A stretch of 64,000 nucleotides of DNA from Methylocystis heyeri. Its GTDB lineage: Bacteria > Pseudomonadota > Alphaproteobacteria > Rhizobiales > Beijerinckiaceae. The notes under the pieces were generated by a model, which was not told where the DNA came from, searched no databases, and saw only the letters and a program-made list of their open reading frames with translations. Positions 9,395-18,074 of the stretch are shown here, piece after piece. A program made the position numbers and the translations under genes. Position 1 is the first letter of the stretch. Each line of letters begins with the position of its first letter. Location: positions 2,294,001 through 2,358,000 of the forward strand of contig NZ_CP046052.1 in the NCBI RefSeq assembly GCF_004802635.2, read 5' to 3'.

Positions 9395-9658
9395 TTACTG
9401 CATTCTCGGTTCCAGCAAGTGGCGATATCCGCTCTCGGCCATCCAACGCGCGCGCGCCAGGTGGCTGTCATGAACGATCTTCGCGCGCTCGGGCTCTCGC
9501 GCGGAATCGAGACCGAAGACAATCATCACGACTTCGCGCCAGTCGGCGCCCTCCGCCTCGGCGTCGAGCAGGCGCAGATAGGTCACGAGGTGCTGCTCGT
9601 CATAGGCGTTCACGCGCTCGGTCAGGGGTGGCCGATCCTCGAAAGCCTGTATGCCCAT
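9395..9658 (-). CDS. QseM-like small DUF2285 antiactivator (probable)
   Basis: An 87-aa protein (MGIQAFEDRPPLTERV..., then YDEQHLVTYLRLLDAEAEGADWREVVMIVFGLD). The helical core with LDAEAEGADWREVV and the VHDSHLARARWM block are the single-domain DUF2285 type. In ICEMlSymR7A the antiactivator QseM is such a protein; it binds the excision activator FseA and the quorum regulator TraR, and its gene is divergent from the HTH regulator gene qseC. The same arrangement exists here: this gene is upstream of the fseA-like pair and divergent from an XRE gene at 9884. The role is therefore well supported by context, not by direct identity. Confidence 0.7.
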   Translation of the reverse strand: MGIQAFEDRPPLTERVNAYDEQHLVTYLRLLDAEAEGADWREVVMIVFGLDSAREPERAKIVHDSHLARARWMAESGYRHLLEPRMQ

Positions 9659-9883
9659 TTCGAAACCTCATAATTGCGGCGCGGAAGATTTCTCACGCAT
9701 TTAATGCAGATTTTCAGGGGGTTGGGCTGGCGATGCGCCCGATGAGTGATGCGAGCCGCGCATCACGCGCGTCTCCTATATCGCAAACAAGGGTGTTGCG
9801 CGTCGCTGACTTCAGCGCAGCCTCGCACGAATCGGAACGAACGTTCCTGGAACGATTATTCCGGCACAGGCTCCATCATCGCC
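9659..9883. promoter_or_regulatory. Divergent qseM/qseC-like control region
   Basis: 225 bp between two divergent regulator genes. Two clear dyads are visible: GTGATGCG-5-CGCATCAC at 9746-9766 (perfect 8-bp arms) and GGAACG-AA-CGTTCC at 9834-9847, the second followed by a further GGAAC...TTCC repeat. They are candidate operators for the XRE protein at 9884. In the Mesorhizobium system QseC binds such a divergent region and sets a bistable switch; whether these dyads are the sites is inference. Confidence 0.6.
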
Positions 9884-10111
9884 ATGGATCTCAAGGAGGT
9901 CGTGGCGATCAATCTGCGTCGGTTGCGTCATGAGAAGGGATTGACGCAGGAGGTGCTGGCCGACAAGGCAGGCCTGAGCGCCCGCTACATCGGCGCGATC
10001 GAGCGCGCCGATGTCTCAGCGCGCATTACAGTTCTGGGTCAAATCGCCGATGCGCTCGAAGTGGATGCTACAGAGTTGGTTCGCGCTCTTCCGTCGACGG
10101 GAAGAAAGTAG
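9884..10111 (+). CDS. QseC-like XRE-family HTH regulator
   Basis: A 75-aa single-domain XRE repressor: MDLKEVVAINLRRLRHEKGL, then the HTH with LTQEVLADKAGLSARYIGAIER. The ATG at 9884 is chosen because upstream codons in this frame do not resemble protein and the HTH fold is complete from here. No strong SD is seen. It is divergent from the QseM-like gene, as qseC is from qseM in ICEMlSymR7A, and probably autoregulates through dyads at 9746 and 9834. Confidence 0.8.
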   Translation: MDLKEVVAINLRRLRHEKGLTQEVLADKAGLSARYIGAIERADVSARITVLGQIADALEVDATELVRALPSTGRK

Positions 10112-10413
10112 ACGCCGGCGTCGGGGGTGTTATGAACTCACCCCACGATTGCATTGCCGGGCGCCGAGCCATAATCCAGCTTCCCTTCGCGCCCCCTTGC
10201 GGGCTTACAACAAGAAGGTCCACCCGTCGCATCCGCATAATCAGCGGACCTTCCGATTTCGAAACGAATAATCGCGCGGCGCCCGCGCCTGACGAGCTAC
10301 GGCAAGCCTTCTTTGTGAGAAGCGGAAATCCGAGTGGAAGGCTTGCTCAGTGCGATGCACTATCGTCACGATGGACCAAAGGTGTGGGCATCGCCGATTG
10401 CCTCGCCAATGCC
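10112..10413. other. Spacer with inverted repeat between qseC-like gene and GHKL gene
   Basis: No gene supported. It contains an 8-bp inverted repeat GAAGGTCC (10214-10221) and GGACCTTC (10246-10253), a possible weak terminator between convergent genes. Base composition changes here from GC-rich ICE DNA to the more AT-rich cargo that follows. Confidence 0.4.
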
Positions 10414-12729
10414 TCATACACGGCTAGCGAGCAGATCAAATCGAACGAAAAATTCTTTCGCGCCGCCGTCAACATGAAATTCCTCTTCTATTACGTCAGG
10501 TACCGGAACGAAAATTCGACTCTTCGTTATCAACGTAGTTGTCGGAAACATCCCGCCTCCTGTTTTTTTGCTGCCTATTGGGCTCTTGAGCTCGATGTCA
10601 TAATATAAACTAAGCCGTTCCGTGGACTCAGTGAAAATGTAGACTACTCGGTGACCGCCCCAGAGAATCCGCGTGGTATGTGGGACGTGGAAAAAATCTG
10701 CTTCCGTTTTCATGAGTCGGTCAGAAAGTCCGAGCAACATCGTAAACTGGTTCAGGAGAGGATACTTTCCTCCTGTCGTGAGAATTTTCATGTTGGACGA
10801 TATGTCGTCTCGGATAATTGGCGGAGCGGCCACGAATTCTTGTCCACCGTCGATTTCAGGACGTACCGGAGAATCGGTTAGTCCAGGCACTTCCTTTTCA
10901 ATCGCTCCTACCTGCGACGCGGAAACTCGCTGCGTCTGAGAGCGCGATTTGGCTCTAGCCGTTTGCAATACCTTAGAAAGACTTGCAGCACCCGATAAAT
11001 AGTCTCCAAGAATTCCTTCTAGATCACCTCTCTCAGCTTCTTCGACGCGGTACAGTTCACGGCTTCGAAGCAGAATTTTTCGCAACGCCTCGACCCCTCC
11101 CCTCGTGGAAGAGGGCACGAACTCCTGGATACGTGGATAGATGTTGACGCGAACGTAGTCTTTCATGAACTGGGAGAAAAGCTCGTAAGCCTTAGATTGC
11201 ACCTCCAACAGAGGAGCTATCGCTGCGGCTTTACGACCCAAAAAGATCTTGAGGATACTCCCTTTTTTCTCAGGCAGGATACTGACTTGATGGGATATAT
11301 CGGCAAAGACAATTTCTACCTCCGGAATTAGGTAGTCATCACGGAGAATCGCAGCAATTTTGAACAAAATAGATGCCTCGCCTAACTCTAATTCTACTCC
11401 AGAATACTCACGTAAAACATGCGCAGAGTCCGGAATAGCCGGAACGTTTAAAATTGATGTAACATATTGCTGTTGCACCCTTCTCCGAGGCTGGTTTGGG
11501 GATATCTGTAGTATGTAACTCTCGTCGCTGGCGAATGTTCCGATAATAGAGCGATCGTTGCCAGCGTAGTAATACCTCCGCCGCTCCCCAATGTAATCAG
11601 CGATATCTCCGAACGGGATGTTCTCCTCCCTCGGGTGGACAAGAATAGTTATACGCTTAGCGAGGTCATAGCGGCCATTCGCTCCAATCCACGCCAATAA
11701 AGCATTGCTTCTGTCGGCAAGTGTCGTCTCCGCCAGAATTTCTGAAGATGCTCTTTCCGCCAAAGCGATCAATATGGCCGCCTGATCAATGCTCTCGCGG
11801 CTCAATGCGTCTCGTCCTGCAGTGGGCTGGAGGAAAGGGAGATTGGCAAAGCCGCCAAACTGGTAGTTGCCGGCGACAGGCAGAGGTGCCAGACCAAAAA
11901 ATGACCTCAACCCCATCAACTGACCGCCGCCTTGGAGTAGGCCCATTTCCCCATCTATCGATGTGCCCCCGATGTGAATATCGGTAACATTGGCGAAAAT
12001 CTGCCCGTTTGAATCAGCACTGATCGAGAACAGGGCTCCGAAGCCACGTTCCTCAAGCTTCTTGCTTCCCAATGGCGCGAAGGATCGGACCGAGCTTGGT
12101 AGCGCCTCTTTCATTGTGCGAGTGCTAATAAGCTCGCCGTTTAGGTATACTGGAACCGGAAGCAGGCTCACGTACGGCAGGAGATAAGACTGTGCTTGCT
12201 GCGGTAAGATCGAATTGTTGCTATCAAGTGTGGCCGTGAGAATCGTGCCAGCTTCTCTGTCCGGGGGAACTGTCTTGAAGACAATACATTCTTCCCCTAT
12301 TTTGAGGGTATCTCGCTCCGCAATGCTTAGAAGTGCAACGTCGCTTTCTAAAGGGCGGGTAATAATCTCTAGTCTGGTACAAACACCAAAGTTGGCCATT
12401 GCTCCGATACCGAATGTACCAACAACGCCGGCCTTCCGCGCCCGCTCGGAGTGTTTTCCGCTTGAACCCGCATTCCAAAAGTTTTCCTTGAGGACCGACT
12501 CGGTCATACCAATCCCGTTGTCCGAAATGGCGACCTGATTGCTATTGATCTCGATATCAATTCGGCCGCCAGGCTGCAGTGTGCCGGTGGCTGCGAAGCG
12601 TTCTCGAATTGCATCATAAGCATTTTGAAGGTTTTCCCGCAGCATTGCCAGGGGAGAATCATAAATCTCCTTTGCGAGGATTTGTAAAACACGAGATGTT
12701 TCGACTTGAAAAACTATTCCCGCAGTCAT
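10414..12729 (-). CDS. HSP90/HtpG-like GHKL ATPase (cargo gene 2)
   Basis: A 771-aa protein with an N-terminal HATPase domain. Visible GHKL motifs: ENLQNAYDAIRER (N box, about residue 32), DNGIGM (about 73) and GTFGIGAMAN (about 104). The next ~200 residues resemble the HSP90 middle domain, and the C-terminal ~400 residues are not recognised. It is longer and more divergent than housekeeping HtpG. The gene overlaps the upstream phosphoesterase gene by ATGA, so the two are translationally coupled. Both are clearly AT-richer than flanking ICE genes, a sign of separate transfer. An antiphage or stress-defence function is possible from context; no such system with exactly this pair is known to me. 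Confidence 0.8.
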   Translation of the reverse strand: MTAGIVFQVETSRVLQILAKEIYDSPLAMLRENLQNAYDAIRERFAATGTLQPGGRIDIEINSNQVAISDNGIGMTESVLKENFWNAGSSGKHSERARKAGVVGTFGIGAMANFGVCTRLEIITRPLESDVALLSIAERDTLKIGEECIVFKTVPPDREAGTILTATLDSNNSILPQQAQSYLLPYVSLLPVPVYLNGELISTRTMKEALPSSVRSFAPLGSKKLEERGFGALFSISADSNGQIFANVTDIHIGGTSIDGEMGLLQGGGQLMGLRSFFGLAPLPVAGNYQFGGFANLPFLQPTAGRDALSRESIDQAAILIALAERASSEILAETTLADRSNALLAWIGANGRYDLAKRITILVHPREENIPFGDIADYIGERRRYYYAGNDRSIIGTFASDESYILQISPNQPRRRVQQQYVTSILNVPAIPDSAHVLREYSGVELELGEASILFKIAAILRDDYLIPEVEIVFADISHQVSILPEKKGSILKIFLGRKAAAIAPLLEVQSKAYELFSQFMKDYVRVNIYPRIQEFVPSSTRGGVEALRKILLRSRELYRVEEAERGDLEGILGDYLSGAASLSKVLQTARAKSRSQTQRVSASQVGAIEKEVPGLTDSPVRPEIDGGQEFVAAPPIIRDDISSNMKILTTGGKYPLLNQFTMLLGLSDRLMKTEADFFHVPHTTRILWGGHRVVYIFTESTERLSLYYDIELKSPIGSKKTGGGMFPTTTLITKSRIFVPVPDVIEEEFHVDGGAKEFFVRFDLLASRV

Positions 12730-14186
12730 CTCGTCATCCTCAAGGTCAGCTTTTCGACGATCTCTGTTACACTTGCATCCGTATTTCTCGCGATGAACGG
12801 ACTTTCTAGGAAGCGTTTGCGGGATATCGTGTCACCCGCGATGAGCAAAGCAGAACCTAAGATCACGGCTTCTGCCACGTCAGAAGGAGTATCCAGCATG
12901 TTGATCGTGCGCCCAGGGTCATCCAACTCCTCCAATGCCCTGAGCCCCATGCGACGCGCTAGGGGTTCGCTCCAGTATTCGCTTAATGCCGCGAGCGCTT
13001 TCTCCCACTCGCCGCGGCCCAAGTAGCTATCAGCGGCTTCCAGCGCAAGTTTCATGTCTAGGCCAGCAGGCCGAGAGGCCACGGGAGGAGCCAGCTCAAA
13101 GTCGACAAATGACTCATTGGTATCGACAAAACGGCCCGGCCCCCATGCTGGCATACTGAACTGTAGGTTGACCATTTGCCTTTGGTGAAGGCGCCCGACC
13201 CAAGCCTCATTGTCAATTTCCAGGACGTTATATCCTCGCGGAGTTCCGGGACTGAGATTTGTTGGTCCGGCGCATAGCGTTGCCGCGCTGACAATGGTGA
13301 GTTTCCGGGCTTTAGGCCCTAACCGATACCGCTCGTCGAACCAATCTGAACGGTGTTGATGACCATGAAGCCCAAGCGACACCCCGCTTTCTATCAGCAA
13401 TTGAAGAAACTCAGGGTCCAGGTAATCGTCCTGACTTGGCCCACCGACGAGATTGTGATGCCAAGTGGCGGCGAGCAGCCAACCGGCACGCGAAGGTGAT
13501 CGCAGTTGGCGACAAGCATTCGCCAAAGCAGTCGAATTGATCTGTCCAGCTCGACGCCAAGGATCGTTGTTGTGACAACTGTTCAGAGCAACAATGCTGA
13601 GCTTTTCAACCTGAAAGTCAAAAAAGTCGAACTGGCTGTCCGGAGCGACGGGATAGATTCGACTACCCTGGTAAAACTGTTCATATAGGTCGCGGAAGTA
13701 GGAAAATCGCTGCAAATACCCGTCGTGGTCTTCAATTCTATAGAATGCCAAATCAGACCACGACCAACGCAATTGCGTGTTTGCCGAAAAATATTCGCGC
13801 ACTAGGTCAGCCTTTGCAGCCTTGTCCGATGGGAGAGGGACTAAAGCGCTGCTGGACGTGACACGGTTGAACGCGACGTCATGGTTTCCGGGAATTATCA
13901 CCACACGATCGCGGTTGCTACAAAAAAGGCGATCTGCCAGCTCGACTAAAAACTCAAGGGATTGTGAGTTCTGGCGCTTGAGTTCTGCATCGGCGTCGGG
14001 GGAATTGGGCCGCACGCCATAAACCAAGTCCCCGCTTACAACACAAAGCGTGGGGCGCGCGACCGAGCTTTGTTCATTTGCAAGGGTTTCAATATCCCGC
14101 TCTATCGAGTCGATTAGCCAAGCATTTGGTATTTCATCGGTCAGGTCGCGGTGAAGATCGGACAAATGCAGAATCGAAAAGCGCAT
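12726..14186 (-). CDS. Calcineurin-like metallophosphoesterase with extra C-terminal helical domain (cargo gene 1)
   Basis: A 486-aa protein. The metallophosphoesterase core has the full motif set: LSDLH (residues ~8-12), SGDLVYG, IPGNHDVAFN, ATWHHNLVG and LHGHQH. The core should bind two metal ions and hydrolyse phosphoester or cyclic nucleotide bonds. The last ~110 residues (from about LALEAADSYLGRGEWEKAL) form a TPR-like helical region. It is the first gene of the pair; its stop overlaps the GHKL ATPase start. Codon use is AT-rich like its partner. Substrate unknown. Confidence 0.82.
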   Translation of the reverse strand: MRFSILHLSDLHRDLTDEIPNAWLIDSIERDIETLANEQSSVARPTLCVVSGDLVYGVRPNSPDADAELKRQNSQSLEFLVELADRLFCSNRDRVVIIPGNHDVAFNRVTSSSALVPLPSDKAAKADLVREYFSANTQLRWSWSDLAFYRIEDHDGYLQRFSYFRDLYEQFYQGSRIYPVAPDSQFDFFDFQVEKLSIVALNSCHNNDPWRRAGQINSTALANACRQLRSPSRAGWLLAATWHHNLVGGPSQDDYLDPEFLQLLIESGVSLGLHGHQHRSDWFDERYRLGPKARKLTIVSAATLCAGPTNLSPGTPRGYNVLEIDNEAWVGRLHQRQMVNLQFSMPAWGPGRFVDTNESFVDFELAPPVASRPAGLDMKLALEAADSYLGRGEWEKALAALSEYWSEPLARRMGLRALEELDDPGRTINMLDTPSDVAEAVILGSALLIAGDTISRKRFLESPFIARNTDASVTEIVEKLTLRMTR

Positions 14187-14596
14187 TTTTTCTTGTACCC
14201 AATTCGGAGTTGATAGCGTCGAAGACCCTTGGCTTAAAATATGGGGGACCAGATAGAATCTCCCCGACCCATATCATTGGAACTTATGAAGGTGAAGCAC
14301 CCCCGACTTTACTCTGCCTATTTGTCGGTTTCAGAGAGATACTGCGCATGTCCATTAGCCCACCCAAGGGTCCCCGCGCCTTGGCAGCCGTCCGGCTTAT
14401 TCCCGCCGCTCAGCTCACCGGCCGCTATCCGCACAAACCAGACAGTAGGCCCGCCTGCTAACGCAACTTTCGGGCGAGCTTATAACACCCTATGGCGTTA
14501 GAGGCCTAGCTAGCGCAAAGAACGTAGGAGCTTGCGCGCATAGCTCATACGAGCACTGCCCCGCCCGGACTGGCCTGGCGGGGCATGGTGAGCGGG
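14187..14596. other. Intergenic region with strong hairpin near DUF736 stop
   Basis: No convincing gene. The left part would hold the promoter of the phosphoesterase-GHKL operon. At 14557-14585 there is a perfect 9-bp stem, TGCCCCGCC and GGCGGGGCA with an 11-nt loop, a few bases after the DUF736 stop. It may end the DUF736 transcript although it lacks a clear U-run. Confidence 0.45.
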
Positions 14597-14926
14597 TCAG
14601 TCGCCGTTGCGGCGGCCGTTCGGGCGGGACCAGATCAGGCTGTAGCCTTCGCCGTCCTCGTCGTCGAAGAGGTTGGCGAAGATGGGTGCGTTGAAGCTCG
14701 GATCATCGAGCTTGAGGCCCAGATAGTCGCGGCCCTCGTTGGAGCGTTTCGACCAAGCGGCTCCGATATCGACTCGGCCGCAGTAAACCCGGTGGCTGGG
14801 GCTGTTCTCGCCGGAGCGGCTGGTCTCAGGCACGATGCGGACGTTTCTGGCCTGGACCGAGAGGGTGATGATTTCGCCGGCAAACTCGTTCGAGGCGGTC
14901 TTCTTGAAGGTGCCGATGGTCGCCAT
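14597..14926 (-). CDS. DUF736 family protein
   Basis: A 109-aa small protein. MATIGTFKKTASNEFAGEI, then a basic middle with VRIVPE and SGENSPSHRVY, and the YLGLKLDDPSFNAPIFANLF block are the DUF736 signature. The family is very common on rhizobial ICEs and plasmids next to DUF2493, DUF932, toprim and ParB-like genes; its biochemical role is unknown (ssDNA- or maintenance-related in some proposals). Starts at ATG with SD AAGGAGAAC. Preceded by a long leader shared with the DUF2493 gene. Confidence 0.92.
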   Translation of the reverse strand: MATIGTFKKTASNEFAGEIITLSVQARNVRIVPETSRSGENSPSHRVYCGRVDIGAAWSKRSNEGRDYLGLKLDDPSFNAPIFANLFDDEDGEGYSLIWSRPNGRRNGD

Positions 14927-15518
14927 TGTAGTTCTCCTTGATCTCTGTGCTTCCGAGCCCGCACCATTGCGGCCTCGATGGTGATCGAAGAGCCGGAGGC
15001 GACCGACGGCGCACCCCTTGGGGCCGAAGCGGAGCGGAGGATGACGAAGAAGCGACTTTCTTGTTTCGCGCGGAATGACGCCGCAGGCGTCAGGGGAAGA
15101 AAGTTGCGCATTCGCCGTTGCGCCATAGGCGGTCGAGGCTTCAGCCGACCTCCGGCTAGATCAACCCATCGAAGAGGGCGTTCGGTGCGCTCGATCCGAA
15201 CAGAGATCAAATCGAGGAGAGTGGCGACTCTCGTGCTGCCGCCAAGACCGCCGCGACAAATGCCAGCGGCGATGAAACCACCACCGGCCAGACCCGACGT
15301 TCTTTCACTCCCCAGGCCGCTTCGGCGAGGCGCCCCGGATGTCGTCTGCGCCACGAAGGATATCCCCCGCTTGACTTGGCGTCGCTCCCGAGAGGCCTGT
15401 TGATGGGTTGCTACGCAGCGATGATCCGCGGCCGACCCGATCAAGAACGCGCCCCAGCGACGAGAGAATGCCCTGTTGCGAAATGCATGATGCGGCCCGC
15501 CCCCGGCCTGCGATAGGG
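14927..15518. other. Long leader of DUF736 (repeat-related to the leader at 19.8 kb)
   Basis: 592 bp without a supportable gene. The part at about 14960-15090 resembles 19770-19920: both have a GC-rich inverted block around ATTGCGGCCTCGATGG / ATCGCGGCCTTCATGG and then GCGGAGGATG(A/G)CGAAG followed by TTGTTTCGCG. It may be a structured 5' leader or shared promoter. Confidence 0.5.
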
Positions 15519-16091
15519 TTACCCGCGCACCCTGCCCTGCCCGGCGGGTCCGGGCGCTGCCATCCCGGTGAAGCGGATAAAGGTCGTGACGCTAACGGCG
15601 ATGGCGCCGATCACCGAGAAGATCGTCTGCCAGGCTGCGGATGGCATGGCGATCTGAGCGATCCCATGCGTGGCGCTGTAGCCGGCGACGGTTGCGGGCG
15701 CGACGAAGAGCAGGATGATCAGCAGCCGGAGCCAGGCCCAGGGCGCAAAGGCGAGTGCGAATTGGCCGATGCCGAAGGTCGCGCCACCCGCCGCGACGCC
15801 AGTTAAAATGCCGCCGAGGACGCCGGCGCCGGTATGGAAGGCCCACATGCCAATTGTCAGACCGACGAAGAACGGCAGGGCGAAAACAGCAAGGGTGAAC
15901 AGCAACCAGCAAAAGAAGCCAATGCTGGCGATGACGAGCAGCGGTCCAAAGACGAACATGGCGATGGCTCCCGTGAGCAAAAGATCTAACGGTCGCGCCT
16001 TCCACCACCACCACGGCGCGGAGCCGAATATAGCCTCAAACGGCCATGATCGGGAGCCGAAATCCCGAAGGAACGCCGCTATCCCTGACAC
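15519..16091 (-). CDS. Multi-pass inner-membrane protein of unknown function
   Basis: A 190-aa protein with four to five hydrophobic segments (e.g. LLLTGAIAMFVFGPLLVIASI, residues 37-57; LLFTLAVFALPFFVGLTIG; GGILTGVAAGGATFGIGQFAL; LLIILLFVAPATVAG; and a C-terminal one). It starts with GTG at 16091 directly after the stop of the vapC remnant; an internal start is possible. I do not recognise a family by name, but such membrane proteins accompany DUF736 on related elements. No catalytic motif seen. Confidence 0.7.
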   Translation of the reverse strand: MSGIAAFLRDFGSRSWPFEAIFGSAPWWWWKARPLDLLLTGAIAMFVFGPLLVIASIGFFCWLLFTLAVFALPFFVGLTIGMWAFHTGAGVLGGILTGVAAGGATFGIGQFALAFAPWAWLRLLIILLFVAPATVAGYSATHGIAQIAMPSAAWQTIFSVIGAIAVSVTTFIRFTGMAAPGPAGQGRVRG

Positions 16092-16453
16092 TCAGGCGCC
16101 AGCAGTGCAGAGGTCGATCAAAGTGAGGCCGGCGGCTGTGAATGCGCTCGTGTCGCGGGATGCGATGAAGAAATTACGCGACGCAGCGAGCGCGGCGATG
16201 TAGCCGTCGGGCGTGGGGCCCCCCTTCCAGCAGCGTGCGCCTTTACAGCAAGATCGGAATAGCGGCGCGCCGCATTCGTATCGAGGGAGAGGATACGGTC
16301 CGCGAACAGCTCCAGCACGCCCTCACACCCGGCGGCCAGTCGTTCCTTGCGCATGCCCTCGGGAGGCGAATTGAAGCTGAACACCAGCTCGGCGATCGTA
16401 ACGCTCGCCGCCCGTTCGTCGAGCCATCGGCGGACCGCCGGGTCCGGGCAGAG
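16092..16453 (-). pseudogene. VapC-type PIN-domain toxin remnant (truncated and frameshifted)
   Basis: The minus strand encodes PDPAVRRWLDERAASVTIAE, then LVFSFNSPPEGMRKERL and LFADRILSLDTNAARRYSDL, a clear VapC/PIN sequence. At about 16220 in a GGGGGGCCCC run the frame shifts; in the next frame PTPDGYIAALAASRNFFIAS, then RDTSAFTAAGLTLIDL continues the toxin to the stop at 16092. The first ~20 residues with the metal-binding DTN start are missing (in-frame TGA at 16454-16456), and no VapB antitoxin gene fits upstream. So the module is dead. A sequencing error could explain the shift, but not the missing N-terminus. Confidence 0.8.
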
Positions 16454-16551
16454 TCATGGAGATCGCATTGTCCTTCTACTTGGCATAGCCGCCATGCTGG
16501 TCGCGGCGCTGCTCTACGTCGTCTTCGTCGCCACCTATAGATAGGAAAGGA

Positions 16552-17115
16552 TCAGCGCCGTGATTTCCTCTCTGCCCTCTTTCGCAGGAAGGATTCGACC
16601 AGTTCGCGGAGCCCCGCAATTTTTATGGCGGATACGGCCTTATTGGGCTCAAACCAGCGAGCCTCCCTTTGGTGGGCCTCCGGCCAGGAGTCAAATTGCT
16701 GCATGACAAGCAAAGGAAACACGCGCACCTCGCATGGAACGGTGACACCGTCCTCTTCGATCCTTTTCTCATAACAAAAAGCGCCTACGGATTTCCCTCC
16801 GACCTTTCCTCGAATACCTGCCTCTTCGTAGCCTTCGCGTGCCGCGGATTTCGACGGCTTCAGTCCCTTGATCGGCCAGCCCTTCGGGATGATCCAGCGC
16901 CTGCTCTGCCTCGTCGTGACGAGGAGGATTTCCACCTCGCCGGCCTCGGTCAGCCTATAGGGCAACACGCCGTATTGGACTCGAATCGCTCTATCGGTGC
17001 GAGCAGCGGGCTTCTTTGCGCTCCGCGGCGGAACGGTTCCTTTTCCGACGTTTGACGACATGTCCGGATTAACCCGCCTTCCCGGCTCGTTTGTGAAGCA
17101 TGGGCCTAACCGCAT
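16552..17115 (-). CDS. NUDIX hydrolase
   Basis: A 187-aa protein; residues ~43-160 form a NUDIX fold. The Nudix box is PIKGLKPSKSAAREGYEEAG, with the REGYEEAG core intact; the first glutamate of the canonical box is replaced, as in the rhizobial DIPP-like group that hydrolyses diphosphoinositol or dinucleoside polyphosphates. WIIPKGWP before the box supports that group. A start at 17061 (MSSNVGKG) is an alternative to 17115. The gene is followed upstream by two histidine phosphatase genes on the same strand. Confidence 0.88.
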   Translation of the reverse strand: MRLGPCFTNEPGRRVNPDMSSNVGKGTVPPRSAKKPAARTDRAIRVQYGVLPYRLTEAGEVEILLVTTRQSRRWIIPKGWPIKGLKPSKSAAREGYEEAGIRGKVGGKSVGAFCYEKRIEEDGVTVPCEVRVFPLLVMQQFDSWPEAHQREARWFEPNKAVSAIKIAGLRELVESFLRKRAERKSRR

Positions 17116-17375
17116 AACGGCCTGCTGGCTTTTTGCTGTCGTCCAACTGTAGCCTGAGCATGAAACTCCGACAATGAGGTTAACACCTCAGTTCGGGATG
17201 CCGCGACTTGGGCGGCTACGAGTTCTCGCCGAGGCTGCCGAGGCTTGTGAAATTCCAGCGCCTCCTGCGTGGATCACGCAAGGTCCTGGAGGTTCTGGCT
17301 TTGTCGAAATGAGCGAAGCGGCTTCGCAAAGGCTTGCAAATAGAACGGGCTAAAATGACGCTTTACCTGATGCTT

Positions 17376-18074
17376 CTATGAACCGGATTCGAAGACAGAA
17401 TATCCCCACTCCGAGGACACTCGCCCGAACACGCCGGAACCACCGTGATTTTTGGCGCGCCGCCAGCCACTCTGAACTAACGCGCCAGCAATAGCACGAT
17501 TGAACCATCCGTGCCCGATGAGGGCCACAGGCCCTTGTCGCGCTCCTCCCGTAAGAAGCTCCGCCGCAACCTTGGCGCGCTGATGCATTGCTAACCGAGT
17601 ATTGAATTCATTCGGGTGGAAAGAGCCGATCCCTCGCGTCAGCGAGAACCAAGCGAGTAGCGGCAGTCGCCCTGCAATTTCGGGAATAATTTGGGGCTCT
17701 TCGCGAAACACGGCGTCCACAATTGGCGTTCGCTCGGGGTCCAACAGTCGCAAGGATTCTAGCGCCCGTAAACTAGGACTCGTGAAAACGCTGGTCGCCG
17801 CGCGAATGTGCCGGACGAGTTCTGCTGAAGGACGGACACTGATGTTCAAACCGGAGCGCTCGTAGGCTTCGACATAGGTCTCGAATTCCGCCCGCGTCGG
17901 AAACTTTGGCTTCGCGAGCGCGACCTGGCCATGACGTGAAATCAAAATCGGAAACATTAACTCGTCCCGCTCAAATAACCGCGATTTTGCGGCGGTCCTT
18001 TCCAAACCCGCGCTCGTTGATCGGTCAGGCAGGTAGAAACCGTTCTTCGCCATTCTGAAGGCAGAAGAAACCAT
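17376..18074 (-). CDS. Divergent histidine phosphatase superfamily protein
   Basis: About 232 aa, or 193 aa if it starts at 17957 (MFPILISRHGQ), which is the better fold start. The phosphohistidine motif is SRHGQ instead of VRHGE/T, TSPSLRALES carries the second arginine region, and the late histidine is in ALIGHGWFNRA. The usual acid/base residue region reads FREEPQ. The fold is retained, the activity is likely but substrate is unknown. It lies immediately downstream of a second histidine phosphatase and may be a paralogue. Confidence 0.72.
   Translation of the reverse strand: MVSSAFRMAKNGFYLPDRSTSAGLERTAAKSRLFERDELMFPILISRHGQVALAKPKFPTRAEFETYVEAYERSGLNISVRPSAELVRHIRAATSVFTSPSLRALESLRLLDPERTPIVDAVFREEPQIIPEIAGRLPLLAWFSLTRGIGSFHPNEFNTRLAMHQRAKVAAELLTGGARQGPVALIGHGWFNRAIAGALVQSGWRRAKNHGGSGVFGRVSSEWGYSVFESGS

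Noticed and set aside
9262-9522. 86-codon minus frame between the DUF6499 and QseM-like genes
   Set aside because: Overlaps the QseM-like gene in another frame; sequence looks like translated antisense/offset DNA.
14635-15444. 269-codon minus frame overlapping DUF736 and its leader
   Set aside because: The DUF736 frame is certain; the longer frame includes Arg/Pro-rich low-complexity sequence typical of an offset frame.
16471-16544. Possible small plus-strand membrane peptide (LLLGIAAMLVAALLYVVFVATYR)
   Set aside because: A hydrophobic stretch ending in TAG exists but I found no start codon and SD in frame; could be the tail of a real short gene, not supportable here.
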